From assembly GCA_017549805.1 (NCBI GenBank), contig JAFYNJ010000003.1, forward strand, positions 1 to 64,000: 64,000 bases of DNA, written 5' to 3'. Position numbers and translations under genes: made by a program. The number at the start of each line of letters is the position of its first letter. Within the stretch, counting starts at the first letter, position 1. Source of the DNA: Bacteroidales bacterium (GTDB lineage: Bacteria; Bacteroidota; Bacteroidia; Bacteroidales; F082). Shown here in pieces: positions 45,659 through 54,630 of this stretch. The notes below the pieces were generated by a model. The model was given only the letters and a program-made list of their open reading frames with translations. It was not told the origin of the DNA and ran no database searches.

Positions 45659-46861
45659 ATGCAAAAGAAGTTGATGCTTCTTGGTGGTATTCGTTATCTG
45701 TTGCCTGTCATCAAGGCGGCACATGAGCAGGGATATTATGTCATTACAGCCGATTATTTGCCCGACAATATTGCCCACAAATACAGTGACGAGTATGTCA
45801 ATGTGAGCATCATCGATAAGGAGGCTGTGCTAAAAGTGGCTCGTGAGAAACACATTGATGGCATCATGTCGTTTGGGGTGGATCCTGGTGTGGTAAGTGC
45901 TTCGTATGTTCAAGATCAAATGGGGTTACCTTCATTTGGACCTTTTGAATCGGTGTGTATTTTACAGAACAAGGATCGTTTTCGGGGCTTTCTTTCCGAG
46001 CACGGCTTTAATGTGCCCAAAGCAAAAGGCTATGCAAGCATTGACGATGTTATGGCAGACCAGGATGCTTTTGAATATCCTGTAATTGTAAAACCCACTG
46101 ATTCGGCTGGCTCGAAAGGCGTAATGAGGGTGGATAACAAGAACCAACTTAAAAAGGCTGTTGAACATGCCTTTGACAAATCGATTTCGGGGCACGTCAT
46201 CGTTGAAAGCTTCATTGAAAAGCAAGGTTGTTCATCGGATACGGATAGTTTTTCTTTGGATGGCAAATTGAAATTCGTGAGTTTCAATGCCCAGCACTTT
46301 GATTTGAATGCGGCAAATCCATACACGCCTGCTGCTTATAGTTGGCCTTCGACGTTTACTCGGGAACAAGAGGAATACTTGACCTTTGAGATACAGCGAC
46401 TCATTTCTCTATTGGGAATGAAGACTTGTATATTTAATATTGAAACACGAATTGGCACAGATGGCAAACCATACATTATGGAGTTGACTCCAAGAGGAGG
46501 TGGAAATCGCTTATGTGAATTGTTGCGCTATGCTACAGGCGTTGATTTGATTGCTGCCATTACGCGTTACACTGTTGGAGATCCTGTACCAAAGATTGAG
46601 CAAAAACAGTATTCGGGATACTGGGCTGAAGTGATACTTCATGCGGATAGGGAAGGCGTATTTGACCATTTGGAGATCTCTGAAAAACTGCGAACTGATT
46701 TGGTGGAAGAAGATTTGTGGGTGACAAAAGGAGAGCATGTGGACACTTTTGAAGGTGCCAATGATGCAATTGGAACGTTGGTCTTAAGATTTCAAACAGC
46801 AGAAGAATTGAAGAGAGCAATCACTCATCTGACTGAATGGTTGAGCGTAGTGGTAAGGTAA
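45659..46861 (+). CDS. ATP-grasp domain protein
   Basis: A 400-residue ATP-grasp enzyme that should ligate a carboxylate to an amine or thiol through an acyl phosphate. An N-terminal Rossmann-like part (LMLLGGIRYLLPVIKAAHEQ) precedes the grasp: YPVIVKPTDSAGSKGVMRVD (ATP binding), VIVESFIEKQGCSSDTDSFS and the metal-binding IMELTPRGGGNRLCELL. It resembles carbamoyl-phosphate-synthase or biotin-carboxylase type folds without extra domains. In this context it may attach an amino acid or amide to a sugar; that is inference. Confidence 0.8.
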   Translation: MQKKLMLLGGIRYLLPVIKAAHEQGYYVITADYLPDNIAHKYSDEYVNVSIIDKEAVLKVAREKHIDGIMSFGVDPGVVSASYVQDQMGLPSFGPFESVCILQNKDRFRGFLSEHGFNVPKAKGYASIDDVMADQDAFEYPVIVKPTDSAGSKGVMRVDNKNQLKKAVEHAFDKSISGHVIVESFIEKQGCSSDTDSFSLDGKLKFVSFNAQHFDLNAANPYTPAAYSWPSTFTREQEEYLTFEIQRLISLLGMKTCIFNIETRIGTDGKPYIMELTPRGGGNRLCELLRYATGVDLIAAITRYTVGDPVPKIEQKQYSGYWAEVILHADREGVFDHLEISEKLRTDLVEEDLWVTKGEHVDTFEGANDAIGTLVLRFQTAEELKRAITHLTEWLSVVVR

Positions 46862-46892
46862 AGTAAAGTAAAGATCTGTTTATAGGGGAATC

Positions 46893-47888
46893 ATGAAAAT
46901 TATTGTTTTTGGTGCAACAGGCGGAATAGGTGCATATACAATTATGCATCTTTTGCAAACTAATAAATATGAATTAGTTGCTGTAGGACATAGAAGGTCT
47001 GATAATGGATTCTATGAATCCTATGGGATTCCTTATTATAGTGTTGATATCTCGGATTATAGTACTTTTGATTGTTTGCCAAAAAACGATGTGTTCGCTA
47101 TTGTGAATATGGCTGGTGTGTTGCCAGCTGTCAATTACAATCCGCGTATGTTCATCAAGACATTCTCATTAGGACAGTTGAATGTGTTGGAATACATGCG
47201 AGGAGTTGGGTGCAAGAAAATAGTATTTGCCCAAACTCCCGCTGACTTGTGGTATTTACAAAACACAGATACACCAATGCCAGCAGACGCACAACGTAGT
47301 TTTCCCCCTTCAACGGATCATTCTATATATACAATTGCCAAAAATGCAGCGATTGATATTACTGAATACTATCATAACACATACGGGGTTCAATGGATCG
47401 CATTGCGGTTCTTTAATGTTTATCTATATACCCCCAACCCATATTACCATGTGGACGGAGTTAAGCGAATGATTTCATTTCGTCTGATAATGGAAAAAGC
47501 ATCTCGAGGCGAAGACATTGAGGTTTGGGGTGATCCGACGAGAAGCAAAGAAATGGTCTATGTTAAAGATGTGGCACAATTGATAGAGCAATGTGTGGAG
47601 AATCAAGAGGCGTGTGGAATATTTAATGTGGGCAGTCGCCATCAAGTTACTCTTGAGGAGCAGATAGATGGTATTATAGAAATCTTTACAAGAGAACAAA
47701 AATCCAGAAAGATTTACCGTCCAGACAAGCCAAATGCATTATTCAATCATCTTGATATTTCCAAGACAATAGAAGAGCTTGGCTACGACCCTCAATATGA
47801 ATATCTTGATTGGTTGAGGGATTTTAAAGAGGAAGAACGGCTTAATCGTTTTGAGAAGCTTTGGGGAATAAAGAAAGATTATTTTTAA
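46893..47888 (+). CDS. NAD-dependent epimerase/dehydratase family protein
   Basis: Extended short-chain dehydrogenase, 331 residues, probably modifying a nucleotide sugar. The nucleotide motif GATGGIGAYT (residues 8-17), the catalytic YTIAK and the later RFFNVYLYTPNPY and EMVYVKDVAQLIEQ are visible. The usual catalytic Ser/Thr region reads FAQTPADLWYLQ. The exact reaction (epimerase, dehydratase or reductase) cannot be told. G+C is low here (21 of 60 in the line starting at 47041), which suggests a transferred segment. Confidence 0.82.
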   Translation: MKIIVFGATGGIGAYTIMHLLQTNKYELVAVGHRRSDNGFYESYGIPYYSVDISDYSTFDCLPKNDVFAIVNMAGVLPAVNYNPRMFIKTFSLGQLNVLEYMRGVGCKKIVFAQTPADLWYLQNTDTPMPADAQRSFPPSTDHSIYTIAKNAAIDITEYYHNTYGVQWIALRFFNVYLYTPNPYYHVDGVKRMISFRLIMEKASRGEDIEVWGDPTRSKEMVYVKDVAQLIEQCVENQEACGIFNVGSRHQVTLEEQIDGIIEIFTREQKSRKIYRPDKPNALFNHLDISKTIEELGYDPQYEYLDWLRDFKEEERLNRFEKLWGIKKDYF

Positions 47889-47892
47889 CGTT

Positions 47893-48861
47893 ATGGAAGC
47901 AGGAAAAGCATTTGTTAGTATCCGCTGTTTAGCCTATAATCAGGAGCCGTATATTCGACAATGTTTGGATGGCTTTCTGATGCAAAAAACCAATTTTCGT
48001 TTTGAGGCTATTGTTCATGATGATGCTTCAACAGATGGTACGGCTGCTATTATTCGAGAATATGCTGAGAAGTATCCTGATATTATCAAGCCTATATTTG
48101 AAACGGAGAATCAATTCTCAAAACAAGATGGTTCATTGGGAAGGATAATGAATGAAGCTTGCAAAGGTAAATACGTTGCTATTTGCGAAGGCGATGATTA
48201 TTGGACGGATCCATTTAAGTTGCAAAAGCAGGTGGAATTTATGGAGGCACATCCTCAATGCAGTTTGTGTTGTTCGGATGCGAAGATACTTGAATGCGGA
48301 GCTTTCTTATCGTGGAAAAGATATGAAACCGATTGTGTGGTTCCTCCAGAGGATATTATCATTGGAGGGGGGATGTGGCTTCAAACTCCGACCTTTCTTT
48401 ATAGAAGGGCAACATATAATGATTATCCTGATTGTTGCCAAAAGTGTCATGTGGGAGATTTTCCGATGATTCTTTGGGCTGCTTTGAATGGAGGCGTTTT
48501 TTGTTTTTCTGATGCAACTGCGGTCTATCGGCATAAAAGGGAAGGATCATGGACAAGTAAAATAGAGTCTCTTTCGGCAAGTGAACAGTTGAAGGGATGG
48601 CACTCTGAAATCGATATGTTGAAGGGACTGGATGTTTGGAGTAAAGGGTTGTATCACGATGCTTTTAAGCAAAGAATCCGAGCGTATTTATGGTACATTA
48701 TCGAAGATTATCGCAAAGACGCTAGAATCATATGGAAAGAGTTTTCGAGCGAAAGACGTTATCTTTCTATGCATCAAAGAATACAATGGTTCGGATATGC
48801 ATACGCTCCCTTTCTCTGTTCTATCAGTCGAAAACTACAAAGGATGGCTAAAAAGATCTGA
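47893..48861 (+). CDS. Glycosyltransferase family 2
   Basis: A 322-residue GT-A glycosyltransferase. The N terminus gives VSIRCLAYNQEPYIRQCLDG and HDDASTDGT (42-50); the metal-binding motif is EGDDYW (99-104). The C-terminal part is basic and may touch the membrane. It belongs to a GT2 group common in Bacteroidota capsule loci (opening on VSIRC-AYNQEPYI). Donor and acceptor are unknown. Confidence 0.87.
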   Translation: MEAGKAFVSIRCLAYNQEPYIRQCLDGFLMQKTNFRFEAIVHDDASTDGTAAIIREYAEKYPDIIKPIFETENQFSKQDGSLGRIMNEACKGKYVAICEGDDYWTDPFKLQKQVEFMEAHPQCSLCCSDAKILECGAFLSWKRYETDCVVPPEDIIIGGGMWLQTPTFLYRRATYNDYPDCCQKCHVGDFPMILWAALNGGVFCFSDATAVYRHKREGSWTSKIESLSASEQLKGWHSEIDMLKGLDVWSKGLYHDAFKQRIRAYLWYIIEDYRKDARIIWKEFSSERRYLSMHQRIQWFGYAYAPFLCSISRKLQRMAKKI

Positions 48862-48908
48862 GCAAGAATTGGCGGTTCTTCGGATTGTTTGAATAATCGT
48901 GTTTGACT

Positions 48909-50048
48909 ATGAATAATTATGATTATCTTATTGTGGGATCTGGCCTATTTGGAGCGACCTTCGCTTTTTTGGCCAAACAATCGGGAAAGAAGTGTTTGGT
49001 AATTGATAAGCGTTTTCATCTGGGCGGTAACGTGTTTTGTGAAAAAATTCAGGATATCAATGTCCACAAATACGGAGCACATATTTTCCACACCTCAAAT
49101 AAAGAAGTGTGGGACTTTGTAAATTCATTCGTGCCGTTTAACCGATATACCAATGCTCCTATTGCGAATTACAAAGGTGAATTGTATAATCTTCCTTTTA
49201 ACATGAACACATTCAGCAGAATGTGGGGTGTGGTCATGCCGAAAGAGGCAGAAGAAAAGATTGCCCAACAAAAGAGTGAGGCAATAGAGCGTTTGAAAAG
49301 AGAAGGCGTTCAAGAGCCGCGAAATCTGGAAGAACAGGCGTTGCTATTGGTTGGGAATGATATTTATGAGAAACTGATTAAAGGTTATACGGAAAAACAA
49401 TGGGGTCGAAAATGCACTGAACTTCCTCCGTTCATTATAAAAAGACTGCCAGTTAGGATGGTTTTCGACAACAATTATTTTAATGATTGTTATCAAGGTA
49501 TTCCTATTGGAGGATATAATAAACTGATTGATGGCCTTTTGGAAGGTATCGAAGTTAAAACTAATGCAGATTTTTTTGAAAACCGTTCGTATTGGGAATC
49601 TTGTACCGAAAAGATTGTGTTTACAGGGAAGATTGATGAGTTTTATGATTATAAATATGGAAAATTGGAATACCGAACAGTCCGATTCGAACAGGAGATC
49701 ATAGATCAGCCTAATTTCCAGGGCAACGCTGTGGTGAATTATACTGACAGGAATGTTCCTTATACTAGAATCATTGAACATAAGCACTTTGAAATGTTTG
49801 GAGAGGATGTTTATAAAACACCTTGTACCGTCATTTCTAAAGAGTATAGTACAGAATGGAGTGACGGCATGGAGCCCTATTATCCTATCAATGATGATAG
49901 AAACAATAGGTTGTATCAACAATACAAAGAATTAGCAAATAGAGAAGACCGCGTGCTTTTTGGTGGCCGGTTAGCAGAGTATAAATATTATGACATGGCA
50001 CCGGTTATTGAACAAGCAATGAATAATTGGAAGGCAATCATACAATAA
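48909..50048 (+). CDS. glf: UDP-galactopyranose mutase
   Basis: Flavoenzyme that interconverts UDP-galactopyranose and UDP-galactofuranose, 379 residues. It opens with an FAD-binding Rossmann motif (YLIVGSGLFGATFAFLAKQS), then LVIDKRFHLGGNVFCEK and KYGAHIFHTSNKEVWDF. FAD and substrate contacts include YTEKQWGRKCTELPP and IPIGGYNKLI, and the end reads VLFGGRLAEYKYYDM. I prefer the ATG at 48909 to a TTG six bases upstream. Its presence shows that the glycan contains galactofuranose. Confidence 0.96.
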   Translation: MNNYDYLIVGSGLFGATFAFLAKQSGKKCLVIDKRFHLGGNVFCEKIQDINVHKYGAHIFHTSNKEVWDFVNSFVPFNRYTNAPIANYKGELYNLPFNMNTFSRMWGVVMPKEAEEKIAQQKSEAIERLKREGVQEPRNLEEQALLLVGNDIYEKLIKGYTEKQWGRKCTELPPFIIKRLPVRMVFDNNYFNDCYQGIPIGGYNKLIDGLLEGIEVKTNADFFENRSYWESCTEKIVFTGKIDEFYDYKYGKLEYRTVRFEQEIIDQPNFQGNAVVNYTDRNVPYTRIIEHKHFEMFGEDVYKTPCTVISKEYSTEWSDGMEPYYPINDDRNNRLYQQYKELANREDRVLFGGRLAEYKYYDMAPVIEQAMNNWKAIIQ

Positions 50049-50058
50049 TACTTTTTCA

Positions 50059-51009
50059 ATGAATATAGATGTCGTAATTGTTACTTTTAACAGGCTTGAA
50101 AAACTGAAGAAAACCCTTGAGTGTTATGCTCAACAGACACGACTGTTCCGTAATTTAGTTGTGGTAAACAATCATAGTACAGATGGAACAACTGAGTATC
50201 TTGAGGCGTGGCAACAATCGAATACCCCATTTGGGAAATATGTCATTACCACGGATGATAATTTAGGAGGAGCCGGAGGGTTCTATCTTGGAGAGAAAAA
50301 GGCGATGACAATGGATCCAGATTGGTTGTTCATCGCTGACGATGATGCGTATCCAGAACCTGACATGATGGAGCAGTTTTACAATTTTTCTGAACAACAT
50401 CCAGTGGATAGCTATTCAGCAGTTTGTGCTGCCGTGATGAAACCTGATGGCGGTTTTGATGTGTGTCACAGAAGCCGCTATACGGTTACTCCATCTAATC
50501 ATTTTATTTGGGATTCAGCGCCTTTGGAAGACTATCAAAAGCCTTTCTTCAATATAGATTTTTTGTCGTATGTTGGCCCATTTATAAATGCCAAAGCCAT
50601 CAAGAAAGTGGGGTTTATTGATCCGAAATTCTTTATCTATAACGATGACTCTGAACATAGCTTGCGCTTAAAGAAATTTGGGGAGATCATATGTGTTCCT
50701 TCCATAAAAATAGTACATGACGTAAAAACCGTAGGTCAATTTAAGGGACAAGTCGCGGAACAAACTGCTGCTGTCTCATGGGGGGATTATTACAGCAATC
50801 GTAATGAGATGGTTATGCTCAAAAGGCACTTGCCCAAAGTGGCTTGGAAGCGTTTTAAATCGGCCTTGAAAGGACAACTGAAAGGTAAAAACACCACCCC
50901 GTATGATAAGATCAAATGGATTGCGATAAGAGATGCATGGTTGCATAGGATGGGCAAGCATCCAGTGTATAAACCAGGTTGGTCTATCACGGCAAACAAA
51001 AACGAATGA
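50059..51009 (+). CDS. GT2 glycosyltransferase, galactofuranosyltransferase-like
   Basis: A 316-residue GT2 enzyme with VVIVTFNRLEKLKKTLECYA, TTDDNLGGAGGFYLGEKKAM and the metal site FIADDDAYPE (DDD at 94-96). The N-L-GGAGG-F block is typical of GlfT-type galactofuranosyltransferases, and the gene lies 10 bases behind glf, so UDP-galactofuranose is the probable donor. A later YNDDSEHSLRLKKFG holds the likely catalytic acid. It overlaps the next gene by 4 bases. Confidence 0.87.
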   Translation: MNIDVVIVTFNRLEKLKKTLECYAQQTRLFRNLVVVNNHSTDGTTEYLEAWQQSNTPFGKYVITTDDNLGGAGGFYLGEKKAMTMDPDWLFIADDDAYPEPDMMEQFYNFSEQHPVDSYSAVCAAVMKPDGGFDVCHRSRYTVTPSNHFIWDSAPLEDYQKPFFNIDFLSYVGPFINAKAIKKVGFIDPKFFIYNDDSEHSLRLKKFGEIICVPSIKIVHDVKTVGQFKGQVAEQTAAVSWGDYYSNRNEMVMLKRHLPKVAWKRFKSALKGQLKGKNTTPYDKIKWIAIRDAWLHRMGKHPVYKPGWSITANKNE

Positions 51010-51878
51010 TGCCTGCAGTTTCCATAGTGCTACCTTGCTACAACGGTGCCGGCTTTCTTGCCCAATCCATCGAGAGTTGTATTGCCCAAACTTTTAAGGA
51101 TTGGGAGCTGATCATTGTAAACGATTGTTCGAAGGACAACTCGCTGGAAATCATGCAGCAATATGCTGCAAAAGACAGTCGTATCCGTGTCATCAATAAT
51201 GAGCGCAACCTCAAACTCCCGGCGACGTTAAACCGTGGCTTCCAAGAAGCTAAAGGCAAATATTTGACGTGGACTTCCCATGACAATCGTATGGGAGAGA
51301 CTATGCTGGAAGAGTTTGTCAACTATTTGGATAAGAACCTCGACAAAGGATTGGTGACTTCTTGTTATGGCGCATTTAGTTTAAAAACAGGCGAACATCT
51401 TTACAATGTCCATCATCCTGATCCTCAGCTTTATTTGCCGCTGTATAATTGTGTCTGTTACGCTTTCATGTATCGTAGGGAGATTCTGGATACAGTGGGC
51501 GGCTATGACGAAACTTTGTTCTTGGTGGAGGACTATGACTATTGGGTGCGTATTTGGCTGAAATACCCTATTGGGAAAATCTATAAAGTGCTTTATTTTA
51601 CGGGAGTAGGGGATGAAACATTAACCATGTCTCGTAAAAAGGAAATAGCACAAAAACTGCTTGAAATGCGGTTGCGCTATTTTAATGATTTTGACAAAGC
51701 CTTTGATTTGCATCCCGAAATGAAGCGCCAGTTTTATATCAGCATCGCTGATAATATGCGAGGGGTTCCTCGATTTAAGTTTACGGCGAATCGGGGAATG
51801 AAGTTCAGCAGTTGGTATTGGCTGTTTTATCGTCCCAAGAAAACAGCAAAGAGAATAAAAAAAGCATTCTGTCAATAG
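51006..51878 (+). CDS. Glycosyltransferase family 2
   Basis: A 290-residue GT-A enzyme: VSIVLPCYNGAGFLAQSIES, VNDCSKDNSLEIM, and a variant metal motif TSHDNRMG (HDN at 92-94) in place of the usual DxD. A later LVEDYDYWVRIWLKYP has the acidic pair. The ATG at 51006 overlaps the previous stop (ATGA). G+C rises again compared with the epimerase region, so the locus is a mosaic. Donor unknown. Confidence 0.86.
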   Translation: MMPAVSIVLPCYNGAGFLAQSIESCIAQTFKDWELIIVNDCSKDNSLEIMQQYAAKDSRIRVINNERNLKLPATLNRGFQEAKGKYLTWTSHDNRMGETMLEEFVNYLDKNLDKGLVTSCYGAFSLKTGEHLYNVHHPDPQLYLPLYNCVCYAFMYRREILDTVGGYDETLFLVEDYDYWVRIWLKYPIGKIYKVLYFTGVGDETLTMSRKKEIAQKLLEMRLRYFNDFDKAFDLHPEMKRQFYISIADNMRGVPRFKFTANRGMKFSSWYWLFYRPKKTAKRIKKAFCQ

Positions 51879-51903
51879 TAATAGGGTTGATAAAGGATTC
51901 TTT

Positions 51904-52881
51904 ATGAATACCAGTGTCCAAAGACATATTATTTGGGCTGATTTGTTGAGGGTTCTGGCAATATTTGGAGTAATTTGCCAACATTATTGCCCTGCCTATT
52001 ATAGTAGTCATCCGATTACTTCGAATATTCTAGTTAGTATTTGTGATTGGTGTGTGCCCGTGTTTGTCATGCTATCGGGCATGTTTGCTTTGCCTGCTGA
52101 AAAGAAGTTTAATCTGTGGGAACGCATGATCCATATTACTGTTGCATTGTGTTTTTGGGGAATCATGTATGGAATCAACTACTATTGTATACAAACCCAT
52201 GGGTCATACACATTTTGGAGTATTATTCAGCCTTTGTTTTGGAAACGATTGCCTTGGTATCATTTATGGTTCCTTTATTTGATTATAGGGCTATATTTAT
52301 TGACGCCAGTTATTCGTAGGTGGTTATCGGTGGCGTCGAAGAAGAATGTCTTGTATTTCCTGTTGTTGTGCTTTGCTTTTAATTTTGTGACATATGTAAA
52401 CCAATTTCTTCCCGCTCCGCTTCACCATGTTTTGCCAAGTTTATCAGCCTTTGTGGGTTATTATGTGTCGGGTTATTATCTAACTAAATTTGATATTGCG
52501 AAACGAAACAGAGTGCTTTTATATGTTGGGGCTCTCTTTGCCTGTGTGGGGATGATTATACTTAATCGCATTTATGGAGTTAGCGCACACACTTTCTTTG
52601 TGAACGAGAATCCTTTGACAGCAGTCTTGAGCGTCGGGGTATTCTTGGCATTTAAACAATTTGATTTTGCGTCAGGATGGAGAAAGATTTCGTGGGTTGC
52701 TGAATTGGTTTTTGGGATTTACTTAATGCACGATTTGTTTATTCAATATGTTCATATCCCGTTATTCGACCGACTGCTTCCGATCAATTTAATAGTGAAT
52801 GTTTTGTGTAACTTCGCTCTATGTGCGGTGCTGACCTGGCTGATTAGGAAGGTGCCGTATGTGGGAAAATACATCACTTGA
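51904..52881 (+). CDS. Acyltransferase 3 family membrane protein
   Basis: A 325-residue integral membrane acyltransferase with about ten hydrophobic helices. The N terminus has IWADLLRVLAIFGVICQHYC, including the R...H pattern of the family, and the end reads FGIYLMHDLFIQYVHIPLF. It probably O-acetylates a sugar of the polysaccharide, using acetyl groups from the cytoplasm. It is read directly into the next GT2 gene. Confidence 0.88.
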   Translation: MNTSVQRHIIWADLLRVLAIFGVICQHYCPAYYSSHPITSNILVSICDWCVPVFVMLSGMFALPAEKKFNLWERMIHITVALCFWGIMYGINYYCIQTHGSYTFWSIIQPLFWKRLPWYHLWFLYLIIGLYLLTPVIRRWLSVASKKNVLYFLLLCFAFNFVTYVNQFLPAPLHHVLPSLSAFVGYYVSGYYLTKFDIAKRNRVLLYVGALFACVGMIILNRIYGVSAHTFFVNENPLTAVLSVGVFLAFKQFDFASGWRKISWVAELVFGIYLMHDLFIQYVHIPLFDRLLPINLIVNVLCNFALCAVLTWLIRKVPYVGKYIT

Positions 52882-52886
52882 AAAAA

Positions 52887-53900
52887 ATGCCACGCATAAC
52901 AGTGCTGATGCCGACATATAATGTGGCTCCTTGGGTTGATGAAGCCATACAGAGCGTCCTTAACCAGACCTACAAGGATTTCGAGCTTCTGGTGGTAGAT
53001 GACGCTTCCAATGATGATACATTGGCACATGTCAGAGCCATCCAAGATTCTCGAATCCGTATTGCCGCTTTCCCCAACAATGTTGGCTTGGCCGATAATC
53101 TTAATCGGGGATTAGACTTGATTGATACGGAGTTTGTGGCACGCATGGATGGCGATGACATTGCTGAGCCAGATTGGCTTGAAACTGGAATCAAGGTGCT
53201 GGACAGCCATTCTGAAGTGGGGGTTTGTAGCTTTGGTTTTCAGTTCTTTGGTACCAAGACCTCGTTGGTTCGCTTCCCGGAATTGCATGAGGATTCCAAA
53301 GCGCAGATGCTTTTTGGCTGTACGGTCATTGTCCCAGTGTTGCGTCGAAGCGTGTTCGTTGACAATAACCTGCGATATAGCACCGCAGCATTTCCTGCAG
53401 AGGATTATATGATGTGGTCCAATGTTTACAGAGTGACACAGGTTTATAATGTTCAGCGCACGCTTTTTCATTATCGCACGCACGAAACTCAGATTTCCAC
53501 AGCCAAACGTCAAGCCCAAATTGAAAAGTCGAATGACGTGAGGCTGAAGATGCTTAATTGGCTGAATGAGGATTTCAACGATGAAGAAAAACGCTATTTC
53601 TTAGATGTCTTTATTCCTTGTGTTGTAAAAGGGAAAGCAAGTGTTGACGAATTGAAATGTTTTGCCAAGTTACTGATTAGACGAAACACACAGGGGCATT
53701 ATGATTCCAGAGCATTAAAAAAGAAGTTTGATTCTCACATTTCGTATGGGGTGTTGGATTATGCCGAAAAGCAGTATTTTCCTAACAGATATGGCGTTCG
53801 AGGTTATTTCCGTTTGCTTTTCAGTGGTTTGTATAGTGCTATTCCAGCTAAGAACCGCAGAAAACTCTTGGCGAAAAGTGTGCTGATGAAGAAGAAATGA
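52887..53900 (+). CDS. Glycosyltransferase family 2
   Basis: A 337-residue GT-A enzyme with ITVLMPTYNVAPWVDEAIQS, VVDDASNDDTLAHV and the metal site ARMDGDDIAEPDWL (DGDD at 88-91). The C-terminal half carries PAEDYMMWSNVYRV. Either TTG at 52878 (overlapping the previous stop) or ATG at 52887 could be the start; the ATG gives the normal short N terminus. It overlaps the deacetylase gene by 4 bases. Confidence 0.88.
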   Translation: MPRITVLMPTYNVAPWVDEAIQSVLNQTYKDFELLVVDDASNDDTLAHVRAIQDSRIRIAAFPNNVGLADNLNRGLDLIDTEFVARMDGDDIAEPDWLETGIKVLDSHSEVGVCSFGFQFFGTKTSLVRFPELHEDSKAQMLFGCTVIVPVLRRSVFVDNNLRYSTAAFPAEDYMMWSNVYRVTQVYNVQRTLFHYRTHETQISTAKRQAQIEKSNDVRLKMLNWLNEDFNDEEKRYFLDVFIPCVVKGKASVDELKCFAKLLIRRNTQGHYDSRALKKKFDSHISYGVLDYAEKQYFPNRYGVRGYFRLLFSGLYSAIPAKNRRKLLAKSVLMKKK

Positions 53901-54613
53901 GTTTGCTGGCCACCATAAAAAGAAAGATTCATAACGCGACCCATCCCAAATTGGGAGTGGTTTTGATGCTTCATCGTGTGGTGGAAAAAAGAAGTGAAGA
54001 GCCTGAAAAACGGGAACTGGAAATCACGACGGAGTTTTTGGTGGAAACCATTGTGAGGTATCGTGAGCAGGGCTATCGCTTCGTGTCCATTGACCAAGTG
54101 TGCAACATATTGAATGGAAAAGAAAAAGGCAAGCCGTTTGTGTGTTTGACGTTTGATGACGGCTATCAGGACAATTACACGGTGGCATTGCCGTTGCTCA
54201 AGCGATTGGAAGTGCCGTTCGCCATATATGTCACCACGGGTTTTATTGACAATCGCCTACCAATGTGGTGGTATCCCGATGAGCAATTGGGTTTGAGTCG
54301 GGAGGAATTAGTTGCTCTTTCAAAAGAACCGCTTTGCACCATAGGTGCTCATACTATTAGCCATAGAAGATTGGATGAGTTGACGGGCGAAGAGCAATTG
54401 AAAGAGATTGTAGAGTCCAAAAGAGGATTGGAAGAGATAATTGCTTGCCCTGTGAATCATTTCTCCTATCCTCATGGCGCTTATAATGATGCGACAGTCA
54501 ACATAGTGAAAGAAAATGGTTTTAGTAGTGCTTTGATGGCTTGGGGAGGTGTGGTGAGAAAAGGAGATGAGCGTTTTCAACTCCATAGAATCATTTTAAA
54601 ACAGAACCAATAG
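53897..54613 (+). CDS. Polysaccharide deacetylase (NodB-like)
   Basis: A 238-residue carbohydrate esterase 4 fold. The motif LTFDDGYQDNYTVALPLL holds the metal and base Asp (87-88), GAHTISHRRLDEL the metal His pair and NHFSYPHGAYND the third motif. The N-terminal MSLLATIKRKIHNATHPKLG is not a cleavable signal peptide, so it acts in the cytoplasm or at the membrane face. It would remove N-acetyl groups from a lipid-linked sugar or a repeat unit. It is coupled to the GT2 gene before it. Confidence 0.88.
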   Translation: MSLLATIKRKIHNATHPKLGVVLMLHRVVEKRSEEPEKRELEITTEFLVETIVRYREQGYRFVSIDQVCNILNGKEKGKPFVCLTFDDGYQDNYTVALPLLKRLEVPFAIYVTTGFIDNRLPMWWYPDEQLGLSREELVALSKEPLCTIGAHTISHRRLDELTGEEQLKEIVESKRGLEEIIACPVNHFSYPHGAYNDATVNIVKENGFSSALMAWGGVVRKGDERFQLHRIILKQNQ

Positions 54614-54630
54614 ACATCATCGATCACGGG

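Noticed and set aside
47893-48861. Possible frameshift at the end of this GT2 gene, where another frame continues to 48892
   Set aside because: The GT2 frame is complete with its own stop at 48861 and the other frame is short and without homology.
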